Assembly: GCA_013399115.1 (NCBI GenBank)
Contig: VXAA01000086.1
Coordinates: forward strand, 1,039,337-1,103,336
DNA length: 64,000 nt
Direction of reading: 5' to 3'
Source of the DNA: Anseranas semipalmata
Taxonomy: Eukaryota > Chordata > Aves > Anseriformes > Anseranatidae
Shown: in pieces, positions 25,335-39,175 of the stretch
How the letters are laid out: every line of letters starts with the position of its first letter
How positions within the stretch are numbered: position 1 is the first letter of the stretch
The notes under the pieces: generated by a model
The model's input: the letters and a program-made list of their open reading frames with translations, nothing else
The model's database searches: none
What the model was told of the DNA's origin: nothing
Made by a program: the position numbers and the translations under genes

Positions 25335-28300
25335 GCAAGACTTGAGGAGGCAAGAACCAAAAGCAAGCAGAAATGATGCATTAAATTCCCCTCTGTGCAT
25401 ATGGCCAACACTCATCTGTTTTGGATTACAAACTCTTCAAGGCAGAGACCCACCACCTTCCTACATTTTATATAAAAAGTGCCATGCGTATCTATAGTGC
25501 TACATAAATTATAGTATTACGTGAAACAATGTCCTGGCTTTGTCGGGGAAGGGCCTTGCCTGCCTATGAGGCATGAACCAGATGTTATGGAACTCAATGA
25601 AAAAATTCCACCATCAACTGCAAATGGGCTTTGGATCAAGAACAAGTAATAATTTTATATTATGTATTGCTCGCATAGAATAAATTAAGACAATAATATA
25701 TAGAGCAAGGTCTACAAGGATCTTTTACATAAATTGTATGTAATACAACAGCCAACCAATCCATGTTTAAGATTACTTGCCACTGAACTGCAGATCAGAG
25801 CACTATGGAGAGAAAACCATCACATTATTTATGTATTCCTTGTTAGCAGCTCCCAGTGGTTTTGAAATATCCACATTAGACTATGTTAGGTCCCCACCCT
25901 CCACCCACCCTCTGCTAACTAAAAGACTTAACATGACAAAATTTGTGTTAACCTAACCCTTTAAAAACATGATAGATTTGTTAAAAAGCATGCTATACAT
26001 AGCTTAATGACCCCAGCTGAGTCCTGACTTTAAGCCCAGCTCAGGGATTATGAGTAAATTCTGTTCCTCCTGAAGTCTGGCTAACACGAGCCGAGCACTG
26101 TCTCCTGTTGTCCAGCCACCCAGTCGCGCTGTCTCCAAGCAATCAGCGTTGTCTCGCTCCCTCCAGTACTGGCCTCCTCTCTCCTCCCTCTTCGTCTGTG
26201 TCTTGACATACGGAATCACTTTGAGTCTGCGCCCCATTGCTTCTGTCATTACAGCATTCATGTGAAGACTCCTCTCATCCAGCCCACTCCTTCCAACCCA
26301 CAGTAAGTTCAACACACTGAGGGTACAGTTTGTCAGATGTTATACATAGCAGTATTTATGCCAATTACACCCTCAGTTCTTGATGTCACTTGAGAGTGAT
26401 GCACCTCTCCTCACCACTCAACTCCAGATCTGACAATACATCCCTGAAGAAAGGATCATTTTTAAAACTACTTTAAAAAAAGGCATTTACTACACCTTTG
26501 AATTCATATTAAGTTTCTTGCTACCTTCGTTTGCAATATGTTTCCAAAGCTCCAAGTCAGTTTCTTCCTCCCTACACAGCCTGAACCACATGAAAAGGTC
26601 TTCATTTTACCTCCAGAAACTCTGCCTTATTCATTTCACATAAGAGAAAGGAAAAAGCATAACCCTGATTAAAGGAAATTGCACAGACAGAGACGGTGAG
26701 TAAGCTATGAGCAATCATCCAAAGAATTTTTTTTGAACAAAAGAGAAAACTTGTAAAGAAGATAGTTTCCATCTGTTTTTATTAGCTGTAGTATCATGTG
26801 TATGTACACAAAAGATTCACTAATCTAAATTAAACTACAGAGCTGATGAGTCACTAAGAAGAATGCTAGTCAAAGTGAAGCAGCTTTAACTTGTTGCCAT
26901 ATCCACATTGTGCCTACATAATAATTACACGGGCATATGATAATACATTAATGCCAAAATAGACAACGTATTATTGATATTGATAAGTAGAGTACTCTTA
27001 TTCACATAGCACATTTCATTTTCCTATTAAATTCAAAACAGTATTTTTTGCTATACTAATAGCTGTGTAATTGTAAGCTATATTATATCTACAATAAATA
27101 ATCGAGTATCCAACACACATCAAATACGTAAGTCACTCAACCCCACACAGAGGAAGTGCCTCGTTCACAACTTCAAGAATTATGAGCAATTTTTTACACA
27201 AGGGTGAGGAAATGCTGTGCTGTAAAATGAATGATGTGTATTAAGTATCTGCTACTACAGCTCAGCTTTGTTGCAGCAAGTTAAAAAAATCCCAAGCATT
27301 TTGATAAAATCCTAAGCAAGAATTATTGACAATTTCTCCTCTGTACACACCAATATTGGAAAGTTAAGCACAAGCAACACTTTCAGAAGAGTAACTCATT
27401 TGTCAGTCAAGAACATAAAGACTCCCATACAATAGTTTTTAAAACAGATATTTTGCCTGTATACATACTCCTGCCCTCCAGCCTTGATCAAAGCATCTGA
27501 TGACCGCATACAGGGTAAAGTGCTCTTTCACACCTAAAAAGATACCTTTCAGAAGCACCATCTTTAAGTATGAACAAAACATGGAAAAATATGGACAACT
27601 ATTTGTTTAACAGACAACCAGTCAAAAAGGAGTTTCAAGACATTTCAGGATACAGCATGAAGACTTGCATTGTCTTCTCTATAGTACAGAAAGACAGAAC
27701 AGCTCATTTTTATTTGCATACTGTATGCAGATCTTCATTAACTCAAATAATATTTTATACCCTATTCATAAAAAAAAGAAATGTTGCTTTGTGAAAAGCA
27801 ATTTCAAAGTCATTACTCTTGCTCATGTTTCTCTTTGTAGTTTAGTTGCTGCGGGACTCTTTTTCCAGTCCTTCCATGCCTCTGTCTAACCACAGACTTT
27901 ATTGAATCACTGTGTGGACTGTACATTTCTTTCTTAAAAGGACTTTGCATTTCTCAACCAAATATTTATGCTTTTAATGGTAGCACAATAAGTCTCACGT
28001 CAGTTCTTCAATAACAGGATGTAGTGTTTATCCACAAACAAAAACCTTAAGACCACCTCACAACATCTTTTAGATGAACCCCCTGCTATTAGGCAAAATA
28101 CTTTCATAATGCATAGTTTGAAGCTTTCAATTAATGAATAATTAAGCTGTTATGTGAATGACAGTAGAATATACCAAAGAACATATTTTTCATCACAGTC
28201 CGTGCACAGCTGATGGTTAGTAAATCAAAACATTAAAAATGGATTTGATCAATACAGTGGAAACTGCACATTAAATTTAATTAGTTCATCTCATGAATGA

Positions 28301-28362
28301 ACGACAAACATAATTTTTCCATCTCGTCACTTGTTGCTATGGAATTAAAATATCTTTCTTAC

Positions 28363-28409
28363 CTTCTGAAAAAAGTCTTCCCCACTTTTCCCTTTGCCCT
28401 CAGCAGCAG
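28363..28409 (-). CDS. BICC1: BICC1 coding exon 2 (47 nt)
   Basis: On the minus strand the exon follows TTTTGTTTTACAG, a good pyrimidine tract and acceptor, and is followed by the donor GTAAGAAAG. It starts with two bases (CT) that complete a codon split with exon 1, and then reads AAEGKGKSGEDFFQK. This matches the vertebrate Bicc1 N-terminus, about residues 64-79 of the human protein, with one conservative difference (K for human R) as I remember that sequence. The intron before it is phase 1 and the intron after it is phase 0, so it joins exon 3 in frame. Bicc1 is a cytoplasmic RNA-binding protein with N-terminal KH modules and a C-terminal self-polymerising SAM domain. It regulates target mRNAs and acts in left-right patterning and in renal tubule and cilium-related function. 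This exon supplies part of the first, divergent KH region. It is too short to stand out as an ORF. Confidence 0.95.
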
Positions 28410-30291
28410 CTGTAAAACAAAAATGAGATCTGGTTACAAAATACCTTGGAGAAAATTTGTAAGTCTACATATAGAAATCATCAGCGAGTCCATGCTACTG
28501 TGGGATTATAACTCTAGGTAATCCTTCTCTTATGCAATAGACATTTATCAACAACTGACTAGTATTTCGAACAACTTTTTGCAAATCACTTGCTAAGCAT
28601 CAAGTCCAAGCAGATGTTTTTATTTGCATAATAGAGCTACTATACTTTGCTCTATATGTTAGTTTCAAAGTAAATAAGATCATTCAAATCTAATGATTTA
28701 TTCACATTGCATACTTTGCCATGTAATTCTACTAGTAAGATAAAAAGACAGCTAGAAGGGCACAGTATTTGCTAGATCAAGAGTTAGAACCAAAATAAGA
28801 ATAAGCATCATATTAAGCCTGAATCATGTTAATGTTTCCCTTTGATGTAAGAAATAGAACTATCGCACCTCAATGCAATACTCACTGCTCTTTGTTTTTT
28901 CTAGTCTGAGAAAGCACAACAAAAATCTAAGCAGGTATTAGTAGTGTTACATTTGCTTGTTATCCAGAGAATTTTTGCACCATGTACTTTCTACCAGACA
29001 GTGTTTCTGAGCTGCTACATCCAATGCAGCTGAAAAACACAGAGCAGCCCTAAATATTAGGAACGGCACCATTGTACAAAACAGAAATACGGGTGCTTTA
29101 AACACTCGAGAACAACATTCAAGATGACTTGAAGCTAGAAGTTGCTCTGAATGTGGCTGCTGGTACAGCTTGGCAATGGGCAAATATGAACTTGTCATGC
29201 AGTGAAAACATCTGGACCTTCTTAGCCTAGGAAATCAAAAACTGAAAGGTGAAAATACTAAGTCCATGAAGAGAAACTCTTCAGAGGAAGGAGGAAAAAA
29301 ACCCTCTTCACACCAGTACCATCTGTAGGAAAGAAGACAAAATGGAGAACGCCACCCTCCTCCTCACGCCCAACACGCTTCTTGTGGCCTCGAATGGTGC
29401 AATGTGAGGGGCTAGGTCTGGGGGCTCCCAGGACTTCAGCTTCAGAGGGGATGAGCAGGGAAAAAGGGGCATGGTCAGAGGCACGTGTGCCAGCACACCG
29501 AAACGCTCCCTCTGCTCTACGGGCCACACTGGGACGTTTATATTTACAGAAAAGGCAAGAGTGACATTGGGAAGAGCAAATTGCTACCCTAAATATACAC
29601 AGGTAGTAAATGAAGTATACAGCCTTAGGAGTACTTTTCAAAAAGCCTGCAGAAAAAACAGTAACATCATTTCAGAACAGGGCTTGCAAGCTTATAAGAA
29701 GCGATCATACAACTTACTGGTTTCCAGAACAAGACTTGGATCAGGGACTGGATTCTCTCCCATGTGTATTTAAACCTCTAGCTGTATACTCAGATAATGT
29801 AAATGATCGCACTTAAAATGATACAACTGTTTGCATATAGCATATGTTATAGCTTATCTGTGTTGCAACTCAAGACATAGCAACCAATTCAAAACACAGT
29901 GGGTCTTCTAGAAGCAAGCTAATTATGAAGATAATTTTCTTTTCCCAGAAAAAGGAATGCCTCCAAATGAAACTCCAAGGGGAGGGGAGTTTCCTGAATA
30001 GTACTGGATTGCTGGAGAAGCTCGCTGTCATTGTGATTTTTCTGCATTTCTCATGCACAGAATAGACCTCTGGTTTGCCTCATAACCCTAGCTTCAAAAC
30101 TGTTCCAGCTACTTAGTTCTCCTCGCTCTTCGGATTATACAAGCAATTCCAAACTCCTAAATTAGCATTAACTCAACTAATGCAATCAAAGAACAAATGC
30201 AGCTGAGCAGATGCAAGCTAGTAGCATGAGACTACTGGTTCTACCCAAAAGGAAGCAATGCCACTACATTCCTAACAGGCTTGTCAGAAAA

Positions 30292-30312
30292 CACCACCAC
30301 CACCACCACCAC
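30292..30312. repeat. (CAC)7 trinucleotide repeat
   Basis: Seven perfect CAC units in intron 1, about 1.9 kb upstream of exon 2 in the direction of transcription. Confidence 0.92.
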
Positions 30313-31880
30313 TTAAATACCATGCAGAAACTGCAGACTACAAAGTTTCATCTGATAAATAACATGAACTTCTGAATTGTAACTCAAATACAGTCAAAAC
30401 AGAGGCACCGGGTGAAGCCTAGCAAGCAGCCACCTTGCTGCACAGCAATTCCAGAGTCCACAACTCCACAAACTGAGGAGAAAACAGTGCCCTCCTCGCC
30501 CTCACAACCCATAAATGCTTGTGAGGGAAGAGTAAACTGGTGCAAGTGTCACCAGAACAGGGTTACTGGAAACAGAGAAGACTGGAAATTAAAGTTTTTC
30601 AGATTTATGAGCCACAGGTACTAGCAAAAAAAAATCACAAAAACTTCATAGATGCATGTTTTTACAAGTTTTCCATTAACTCAGGAAGAGCCATGGAACA
30701 CTTTAGGGAAGTGAGTACCACCACAATGTTACAAAGGAAACATGGGCCCACCATGCTTTTAATCAGAGGGTACAGAAAATAAACTGGAGAAGATGACAGA
30801 TGGGAGGTTGAAGCTGTAGCTTTGAGAATAGACAAATTTTGTTCCAGCTGCAAATATATGATTTCTAAACTGAACACAAACAATGACTAAGATGGCTTAG
30901 ATAATAGCAGTGATGCTCTGCAGGGCATTTAAGCAGAATGCTGACAAAGCAAATTCCAAGCTTTTTATTGTAGGTTTATTTTTAATCTGAATCATTCTGG
31001 TGACCTGATTTACAGCGTGGCCCCACCAGCAGCTGTATGACACAACACATGACTCCAGCATGCGTGGACAAAGTAAGGAAGGGGAGGGAATGAAACCATT
31101 CTAAACTGGGCTCACGGAGAAACAAAAACACAGTTGTATAGCAAATAATGAAGTTAGAGCAAATGGCATTTAGAAACAGCTTTAGTTAATATTCAGTGCT
31201 TTCAGTTGTTATACTGTACTAAAAAGATAGGGTTTGGCATTGCAACTTTTCAGCACATGAGATGTTTTTCAGGTCTCATGATGCTACCAAGAGGCAGGGA
31301 AGGCTGTACTGCGTTCTTTGAAAAAGACACAGAAGTTTAACATTGCTGTACTTTAAAACAGTTCTTCCCATGATTAAAAAGGCATTGCAATATCTGAGTA
31401 TTTTGTGTCCATTATGTATTTAATCCCTTAAGAGTTATGTCTGTGCTTTTTTTTTTGTATAAGATGTTGAATATTAAGGTGGCCTAGTCATTACCATCTC
31501 TATTATGTACTGAATAAAAAAAACAACACTCAGAATAGTAGGCTTAAGTACTGAGTTAGACTTAAGATGGTATCTTTCACTAGAAAAAAAAAAAAAGAAA
31601 CTAAGTAGAAGTCAAAGATAACCTGTGTGAAGTAGTATATTCTGTTTCCTGTTAGGTTAGCTATTTCCCAGTTATTTCCTCCTTTCGCCCTCCCTCATCC
31701 TCTTTGTACCAATGAAATTGCTTTCCTGTTATGTTACTCAGCTTCTTAAAATTTGCTCCTTCATTTCTATGAGGAGGAGGAATTACACTTAAAAAAAAAA
31801 TCAGAAATTTCATCAGTAGTTTATAAATTTAGGGATCCTACCTATAATTGCATACATTATAATCTATGTTTACCTCCAAA

Positions 31881-31950
31881 GTGTATGTATACATATATAT
31901 ATACACACACATACACGTATACATATACACACACATATATACATATATAA
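31881..31950. repeat. TG/TA/CA alternating compound repeat
   Basis: About 70 bases of alternating purine-pyrimidine (GTGTATGTATACATATATATACACACAC type). It contains TATACATATATAT-like palindromic stretches. The Thr/Tyr-rich ORF end in this area is a product of the repeat. Confidence 0.85.
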
Positions 31951-33689
31951 GAAAGTTTCTAACATGTATGCGAAGTATTTACTATTAACATGCATCTATC
32001 CTGAAGCCTTTCTTCCTCTCCAAAGGAGGCAAAGACAGATCTGCTGCTTCTGAAAGCATCAACAGTTGCCAGACACAAGGAATAAGTTATCAATTTCTTT
32101 CATAATTAAAAGGCTAAACAGATTTTGTTCAAGCACCACAAACCCAACATCTTCTATAGGGACATCAGCCTGAAAACATTCCAGAAAGTTATGAAATTTA
32201 TGCACAAGTCATTAAAAATGGAAACACTTCTACAACGTTCAAAAATGTATGGTGCTCACTACAATGAGCTGCAATTTAGAAAGTCACTGAGGTTGACCTC
32301 AGCCAGACTAACTGAGATAAAAAGCAAACGTTAACGTGTGTTTAGGAAAAAAAGCCTGCTAGGTCACCACTTCCTAAGCTCAACTTCTTTCTAAAGAAAT
32401 CCTGAAAGTATTAACCCTGACTTCCAAAACAAATTTCATCTTTGAAATATCATATTGGGAAGCTCTCAGAATTTGTATCTGACGTTCATACCCTGGCAGA
32501 TTATTTTAGTAATCTCACTAATATTAATTCAAATGTTAATATGAAGCCAACTTCTCTGCAAAAAGCAGTATTTAGTTTCAAAGAGGGGAGGCAGAGGGGC
32601 TGGCAGTGCCACACGGAAAGCACAACGTAACCCATCTGACCACTAAATTTGAAATGAGCTTTCAGATTTTAATAGACAAACGTTTTGCATTTTCTGACTT
32701 TGTAAACAAAATCAGTGTTTTCAGAACACCATATCAGTAACAAACAACATTAAGACAAAACACTCATGCCTAGCTCTTCGGGTAACATCATTAATCCTGA
32801 TCTGGGAAATCCTACGTCAACAAGGGCAGTTCAGTTATTAAATTTCTTGCTAAATTCCACTTCAAATAACGATTAAAAAGAAAACAAGACAAAAAACTTC
32901 AAGAGGTCTCTTCCCAGAGATGCAGGCCACTGAAGCCCCCACTATCCTGCGTTGCTGTTTTTAAGTGACAAGCCCAAGAAGTTACGTGTGGAAGACAGAC
33001 TTAGTTTATAAGAATGCTTGCAGCCATCAAAGGGAAAGCCTTGGCTGCTCACTTCCACCTTGTGCTGCTCTCCTTTGTTTGACAGCACAGCCACGGCAGG
33101 GACCAGATCTAGCTTCATACTGGGAAAAAAAAAGCAGCATTTACTGGAACAGTTCCCCAGTCTCACTTAGGTGGAAGGTGCTGGGAAGAGTTCAAGGCTC
33201 ACTTCACTGGCAGCTCTGGTACACACCAGCTGAAGGTGTTCGGGCAACCACAGCCTCAGGCAGAAGCAGCAGACCAAATTACCTTTCCTACATCTTCTCC
33301 AGAACCATGGACTCCTCCATCAGTGGGACCAGGCACCACAAGTACCATCCAAGTAGGAAAATAGCAGTTCTTTAACCTTCTAACATCACATTTTATAGCA
33401 AAATCACTATCAAGTCAGTGAAAGTACTCCTTGAACTCAACTGTGTACAATGACAAATGATTAGCTGCAACTCTGCTGAGAAACAGGAAAGCATCAGCAC
33501 TTTGACAGATGAGCTCTGGAAATCCATGTCTAGTCACCAGCCTGAGAAGACCACCGCGCCCTTCTGTCAGTGGTCCCTGCCCTGAAAACATATTTGACCA
33601 AAGCCACATCAAATGAAATGGTAATTAACACCATGCACTGACTTCTGACTGAGAAATGTATTCATCTTTGCCAACCTCTGTTACTCAGG

Positions 33690-33716
33690 AAATACTGTTT
33701 TCTTAGAACAGTATTT
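33690..33716. repeat. 10-bp hairpin
   Basis: AAATACTGTT and AACAGTATTT flank a 7-base loop in intron 1; small enough to be chance. Confidence 0.7.
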
Positions 33717-36700
33717 ATTTTCTGGTATTAAATAATCACTTAACTGACCTTCACAAAAGGATTATTTTTACACAAAATGGTAACATTGGTTTCAGAAATA
33801 CAAGAAAAGAGTAAAGTAAATGTGCATAATAAGCATTTTATATTTTAAGCCATACTCTGTTTATTATAATTTCTTCCATACCATGAAATATTTTGTATCA
33901 GGTTTTCACTTTTCAAGATATATTGGATTGCCAAGGTCCCATCCAATACAAATATGAAACAGTTGAAACAGGTGTTAACTATTATGGTACCCATGAAGTA
34001 CACCGTTTGTCTACTTAATCACCAAATCATAAGAAAGCCCAATTGTATTTTCTTCTACATTCACATGGAAAAGTGAATTTGAACTTTTACTTTAAATGTT
34101 ATTTTAATTATGAAAAGAATTGTTACAATGCAGACCGTATTTTACAGGAACTGAACCCAAGGTACACAGATTCAGTTAAGCTTTGCTAAAGCAGTTGTTA
34201 TTGCAACTTTTTGTTGATCTCGCATCAGCTTTGTGTCTCATTCCCTAAGCTCTTGAAATTGATATTGGAAACAATGAAACACACAATGTGAATTTGCCTT
34301 TAGGTTGATTAGTATCAAAACTTTTTCCTTTCTCTTCATTGAAAGACTACAGTTATAAAAGAGTGTAATAACACGTTCTTCTCTTAAGGTTTCAGCTATG
34401 AAGCAAAATTATTCCTTGCATCAAAAACATCTTTAAAAGGAGAGTTAATAACAAATTAATATTTGAATTTTAACAAGACAGACCAACTTAATGGGATTTC
34501 AAGTAACTGTAGAATATTTCTGAAGGTAAGTAGCAAATTATCTTTTTACTTTTCTATCCACTGAATCAGAAAGAATTCATAACACTTGATATTTTCCTCA
34601 CGGTAATTAGATCTGTTCATTTCTGAAAGTCGTAAAAAGGTGTTAGCCACTTAGTGTTTCTTTTTGTTTGTCTTAATGAAATAGACACTTCATTGTCAGA
34701 AATGGACAAAAGCAAAATCAGAGCTTTTTCCTCAGAAGTTACCAACCTGGTTGTTATACAAAAAAAATACACACTTTTTTCATTGAACAGCTAGGCTTGA
34801 ACCAGAAACCAGCATAAAGGATTATGTTTTTCTGTGCACAAAGTCAGACTATAACCCACACATACTCTGAAAGCTTGCTTACATCAAGCCAAGATAAAGA
34901 ATTCCACCCCCATAGGTCACAAAGTTAAGCCAAATTGAATAAAACAAGCCTTTAGGAACAAAAAGATAGACTACACATTGTTACAGAAAAAAAAATCTGA
35001 TCTTAAGTTGAATTTGTTGAAATTCAAACAAAATAATTGTCCATTTTTCTCTTAATTATACAGCTAGTCTCACTTCCAGTTTTCAGCTTAGAAACCAAGC
35101 TTAGTCATCTCTTTTTCTGTCTAACTTCTGAAATGAAAGAGTCTGGTGAAAGAAAGTAGTAAGGCCTAAGTAAACAAGGAAATTACATAAAAACAGCTTT
35201 GAATTCTATTTTTTAACTGGCTTTTCAATAGCGCATCAATTACATATTCTTCTCACTGCTAAGTGCCTTAGATTTTCTGCAACTAGTTCTAAATTTGCTG
35301 CAAGTTATAGATATTCTCCCGACAACACAACTGACTTTGCTTTCATGGGAAGATAGAACTTCGCTACTGTGGAAAAAAAAGAAGTCAGGATCTTCCCTGT
35401 GCAGTGGTCTTCCCTAAGTGACAAAAAGGGGAAAAAAAATCATCAGTTTTATTATAATAAATTTCATCAAGTAACCTGCAACACTTATCAATCTCAGTAT
35501 TTTAGGGTCTCAATTGTTCTCAGTTTTCCAGAGTCGGTGAACAAAAAATAAATAAAATAAAATCAGGCACTTCCACTATCTTAGATTCGTAAGTAAAGCA
35601 ACCTTTAGTTTTTGAGGTGCGCACCATATACAGGTCAGAGTATGCCACAAAGTCAACGGAAGTATCAGAAAGGGGGGTGAGGGAAGAGAGACAGAACCCA
35701 AAATATTCAAGAAGTTACTGACACACTCATAACTAAAAGAAGCTGGCAAAAATATATCTGTCCATATACCATGCTGACGAATTTGTTGGAGTCAGGAACT
35801 ACAAGATACCCGGAATATTATAAAAATTATCCAATGTCTACATATTCTGTGACTAAAGGACTCTAGGACTGCAGGTGACAACAGGAGTATCATTAACAAA
35901 TTAAGAGGAAAAAAAATTAAAACAACGAAGGCAAAAAGATATCCATGACACAAACTTAAGTTCATACAGGAGCTTTCTTCCTCTAGCTGTGCAGCCAAAG
36001 GAGAACTGGAAGAACTTCAGCATTCGCTGTAAATGACAATAAATAGGTTAAGTAACTAGACATTTTCTGGGTGGGTTTCACTGTATCTCCTTCTGTTGGA
36101 AGGAGCTTGATACATGAGCTACGAACCTATTGGTAAAAAAGCCAGATGTGCTCTAACTTCTGACAGACATACCTAATGCCAGGAAAAAAGCAGACTGAAC
36201 ACAGGACACTTTTACCCTGCTGTTGAAATACAGCATCTACGAGCACCATGGAAGTACAGTGCCTAGGGACTCTTTTCTGACTACTTCCTAGCCGGATTAG
36301 ATTTCTTGAACCAAGGCTTCATCTGAATGCACACAGAGACATAAGAAGTTTGTATTTTTCATTAATCCCTTAAGTCCACATTTACTCTCAGGTACAACGT
36401 CATGAAAACTATATAAACTTACTCAGTTATTAGAATATTTTTCAATAATCTTTTTTTCTGCATATTGTATTAAATTAAGACTGTTGGCAAATAATCAAAA
36501 CCATCCTACAACCAAAATTTAGTTTCATCCATCTGTCATTTGCAACGAATAAAGAGAACAATGCACAGAAAAAGGAAAAGCTTAAAACAAATTCTGCTTA
36601 CTTCCATGGCCACTGCATACATTGCTAAGAAAGAGAAGAAAAAAATGCCATATAAACTCAAAAGACCAAATGACATTGGTTTTGAACAAATATTCTTAGT

Positions 36701-36758
36701 GATTTGTGTCTGGTTCCTTTAAGGACTCCATAGATTTGGTGGCTAATAGCATTAGGGG

Positions 36759-36778
36759 AAAAAAAAAAAAAAAAAAAA
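36759..36778. repeat. A20 run
   Basis: Uninterrupted A run in intron 1, followed about 210 bases on by a T15 run (36989-37003) and a TA tract. Confidence 0.9.
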
Positions 36779-37514
36779 GAGAAAGAACACAAAAAACTAC
36801 TGCCTTGTCAATTTTCTTCCCCCTACATCAATATTTTTAGAATCGCATAACTATAAAGTCCATCCAGAACCAATGATTTAATACATAACTGTAAGTTTTA
36901 GATATATACCAACAGATTTTTCTCATTTTGTAAAACAAATTTATCTCTAAGGAAAAAGCTGTCTGCCAAGCCTCTGCATAGAGAAGGGTTTTTTTTTTTT
37001 TTTCCTTTTTAATATATATATATTTTTATAGTCAAGTCACAGACTAAAAGCCTGCTGTGATGCTGGGGTTACCTTGGGACCCCTTTTTCCATGTGAGGGA
37101 TCTCTCCTTCAAAAGGCACACACGGGACCAGCTCATCCACACAACCACAGAACACTTCCTTACACGACATGGAGGGCAGCAGACTGCACGGCCAAAGATT
37201 TAGGGTTTCAATGAAGATAATGAAGTGAATGCTTTGCTTCCTGCCAGTTATTCAAGAATTCAGCCAGCAAAACTGAGTAGCTGTCAGCACTACATTACCC
37301 GATTAAAATTACTCTATTAGCTGCCTCAGTGAGGCCTCTTCAGTAATAAAATCCAAAAAAACCTGTCATCTCTCAGCTAGAGGACTGGTGGTCATAAGAG
37401 ATGCTGGATATTCTTCTGAAACAGGAGAAACAGTTGGCCCATTACTGTAAGCATTCATAAGTTCAATTTAAAAACTGATAATTTTAATTATTTCTGGTTT
37501 TATCACCAGAACCT

Positions 37515-37534
37515 AAAAAAAAAAAAAAAAAAAA
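37515..37534. repeat. A20 run
   Basis: Uninterrupted A run in intron 1 with no recognisable associated element. Confidence 0.9.
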
Positions 37535-39157
37535 CACTGTTAAAGTTCTGGATCGTACTATATAAAGTTAGAGAACACGTTCTGTGTAGGTAAACTGAGG
37601 GTTTTTTGCTTTGACAAGAGGTTTCTTTCAAAGAACAACAACCTAACTTTTGATAATTTTTCACCCAGAGATTCCCAGATTACTACCATCAGATTTCTAT
37701 TTTTATTATAAACATTTTTTTCCCATTTTAATCAATGGATTAAAACAGCTTTCCAGCATCTAAATATTGTAGTAGCAGAGTTTAACCACCTATTTTTCTC
37801 TTAGCATAGAAAGAATTCATATCTGCAGTACTGATAATTGCTTTTAAAAAAAAGCAATCACATACTGTAATTTACGATAAGACAGATTTGTTAAGATACA
37901 TGTCTATTAGCATAAGTGAAATCTGATTAAAACATGGTACATTTGTGCACCCTCTCTCACACCAATATTTCCCCCAGTTTTGGGAAAAACATTTTTTGAG
38001 AATATATTGGATACAGGACTAAAAAGGAAGAGAATGATTAATCCTAATGTTTCTAAAATGTTTTCACTAGCTGCTCATCTTACACTCCTCATCTGATCTG
38101 TGCTCCAGAAAGATGCAAAGCGGAATCATGTCCCAGGAAACGTCACCTGCACTGAGATGTAGGTTTTGCCATTTTACTCAAGGAGTTAGTTGTTAATCTC
38201 ATCTCCTTCCAAAGGGCCTTTCTGCAGTTCAGTCTTTTAGGAAATTTGGGAGCCTGTGGTCAAAATGATAGGCTAGCAAAAAAGTTTTCACATCATATTA
38301 ACTTTTCCCAAATGCTTTGTAGGCACAAAACTGACAGGACCAGTCCGTGGCCAGACATGAAATCAACAAGAAGAACGCTCTCCCACGTTACACACTGCCA
38401 AGATAATATCATTCCCTTGACCCATGATCCAAAGAGAGGTAGTTCTGGAGGAGACAGCTGGAGAAGGTCTGTTCTGGTAGCTGTAGGAAAATCTCACCAA
38501 CATCCCATAGGACCCATGGCTGTTATAAAATACTTCTCAGAGAAATGAAAAGCTATTTATCCTGGCAACTTGTTTTTCCATTACTATCTGCCTACTCCCT
38601 GCCACACGGGAAGAGATCAAAACAATGCAATTAGGGTAAGCCATTCCAGCCCCACTTTCATGTTGCCTACCTCAGTTGACTGCCTTGACTTCAGCCTTGA
38701 CTCCCTTATTAGTCTAGGAGCCAACACGCACCTAAGGGCATTTGAGGGCTCTTTTTTCACCTAGGAAGATAGTGAGAGCAAACATGGAAGACGAAGACCT
38801 GTCTTTCAGGCTCTAGCATCTTTCCTCTTCCCTGAAGCCTGGCCACCAAACACTTCCCAGAAGGGACAGGACCGCTGATAGAGCAACCCCCACGTTGTCA
38901 CACACCTGGAAACGAGACATACAGGTGAGTCAAAGCTTTCATGCAAGAGTGAGAAGCAGGAAATGTAAAGCTTGCAATTTTTCTAAAAAGCTCAGCAGCA
39001 GGGCTGCTTTCCTGAATCGCTGGATGCTGTGGAGACAGGAAAGAGTCCTGAGTGCCTCAGGAGGCAGAGCCTCTCCTGCTGCCAGTGACTGACAGATCCG
39101 ATTCTGCCCCCGAGCCACAGTCTCCATTTAAGAGAACTCGCTGTTTACAGGAGGGGG

Positions 39158-39175
39158 AAAAAAAAAAAAAAAAAA
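39158..39175. repeat. A18 run
   Basis: Uninterrupted A run preceded by GAGGGGG in intron 1. Confidence 0.9.

Larger units (their letters stand above)
12309..28362 (-). other. BICC1: BICC1 intron 2 (complete, 16054 nt)
   Basis: This interval is bounded by the exon 2 donor (GTAAGAAAG on the minus strand) and the exon 3 acceptor (TTAACAG), phase 0. It contains a CR1 LINE fragment (about 13405-13655), A runs (17246-17263, 25311-25334), a GC-rich imperfect inverted repeat (17681-17739), a CA repeat (20071-20105), a 10-bp hairpin (20004-20029) and an AC repeat next to a T run (22157-22203). The ORF at 16034-16474 (146 codons, plus strand) resembles no family I know. The stretches 12309-13400, 13660-17240, 17740-20000, 20110-22150, 22210-25310 and 25340-28362 hold nothing else I can name. 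Confidence 0.9.

Noticed and set aside
25525..25590. Possible LTR start (TGTCCTGGCTTTGTCGGGGAAGG)
   Set aside because: It resembles the opening of some avian endogenous retroviral LTRs for only about 15 bases; no matching LTR end, primer-binding site or internal region was seen.
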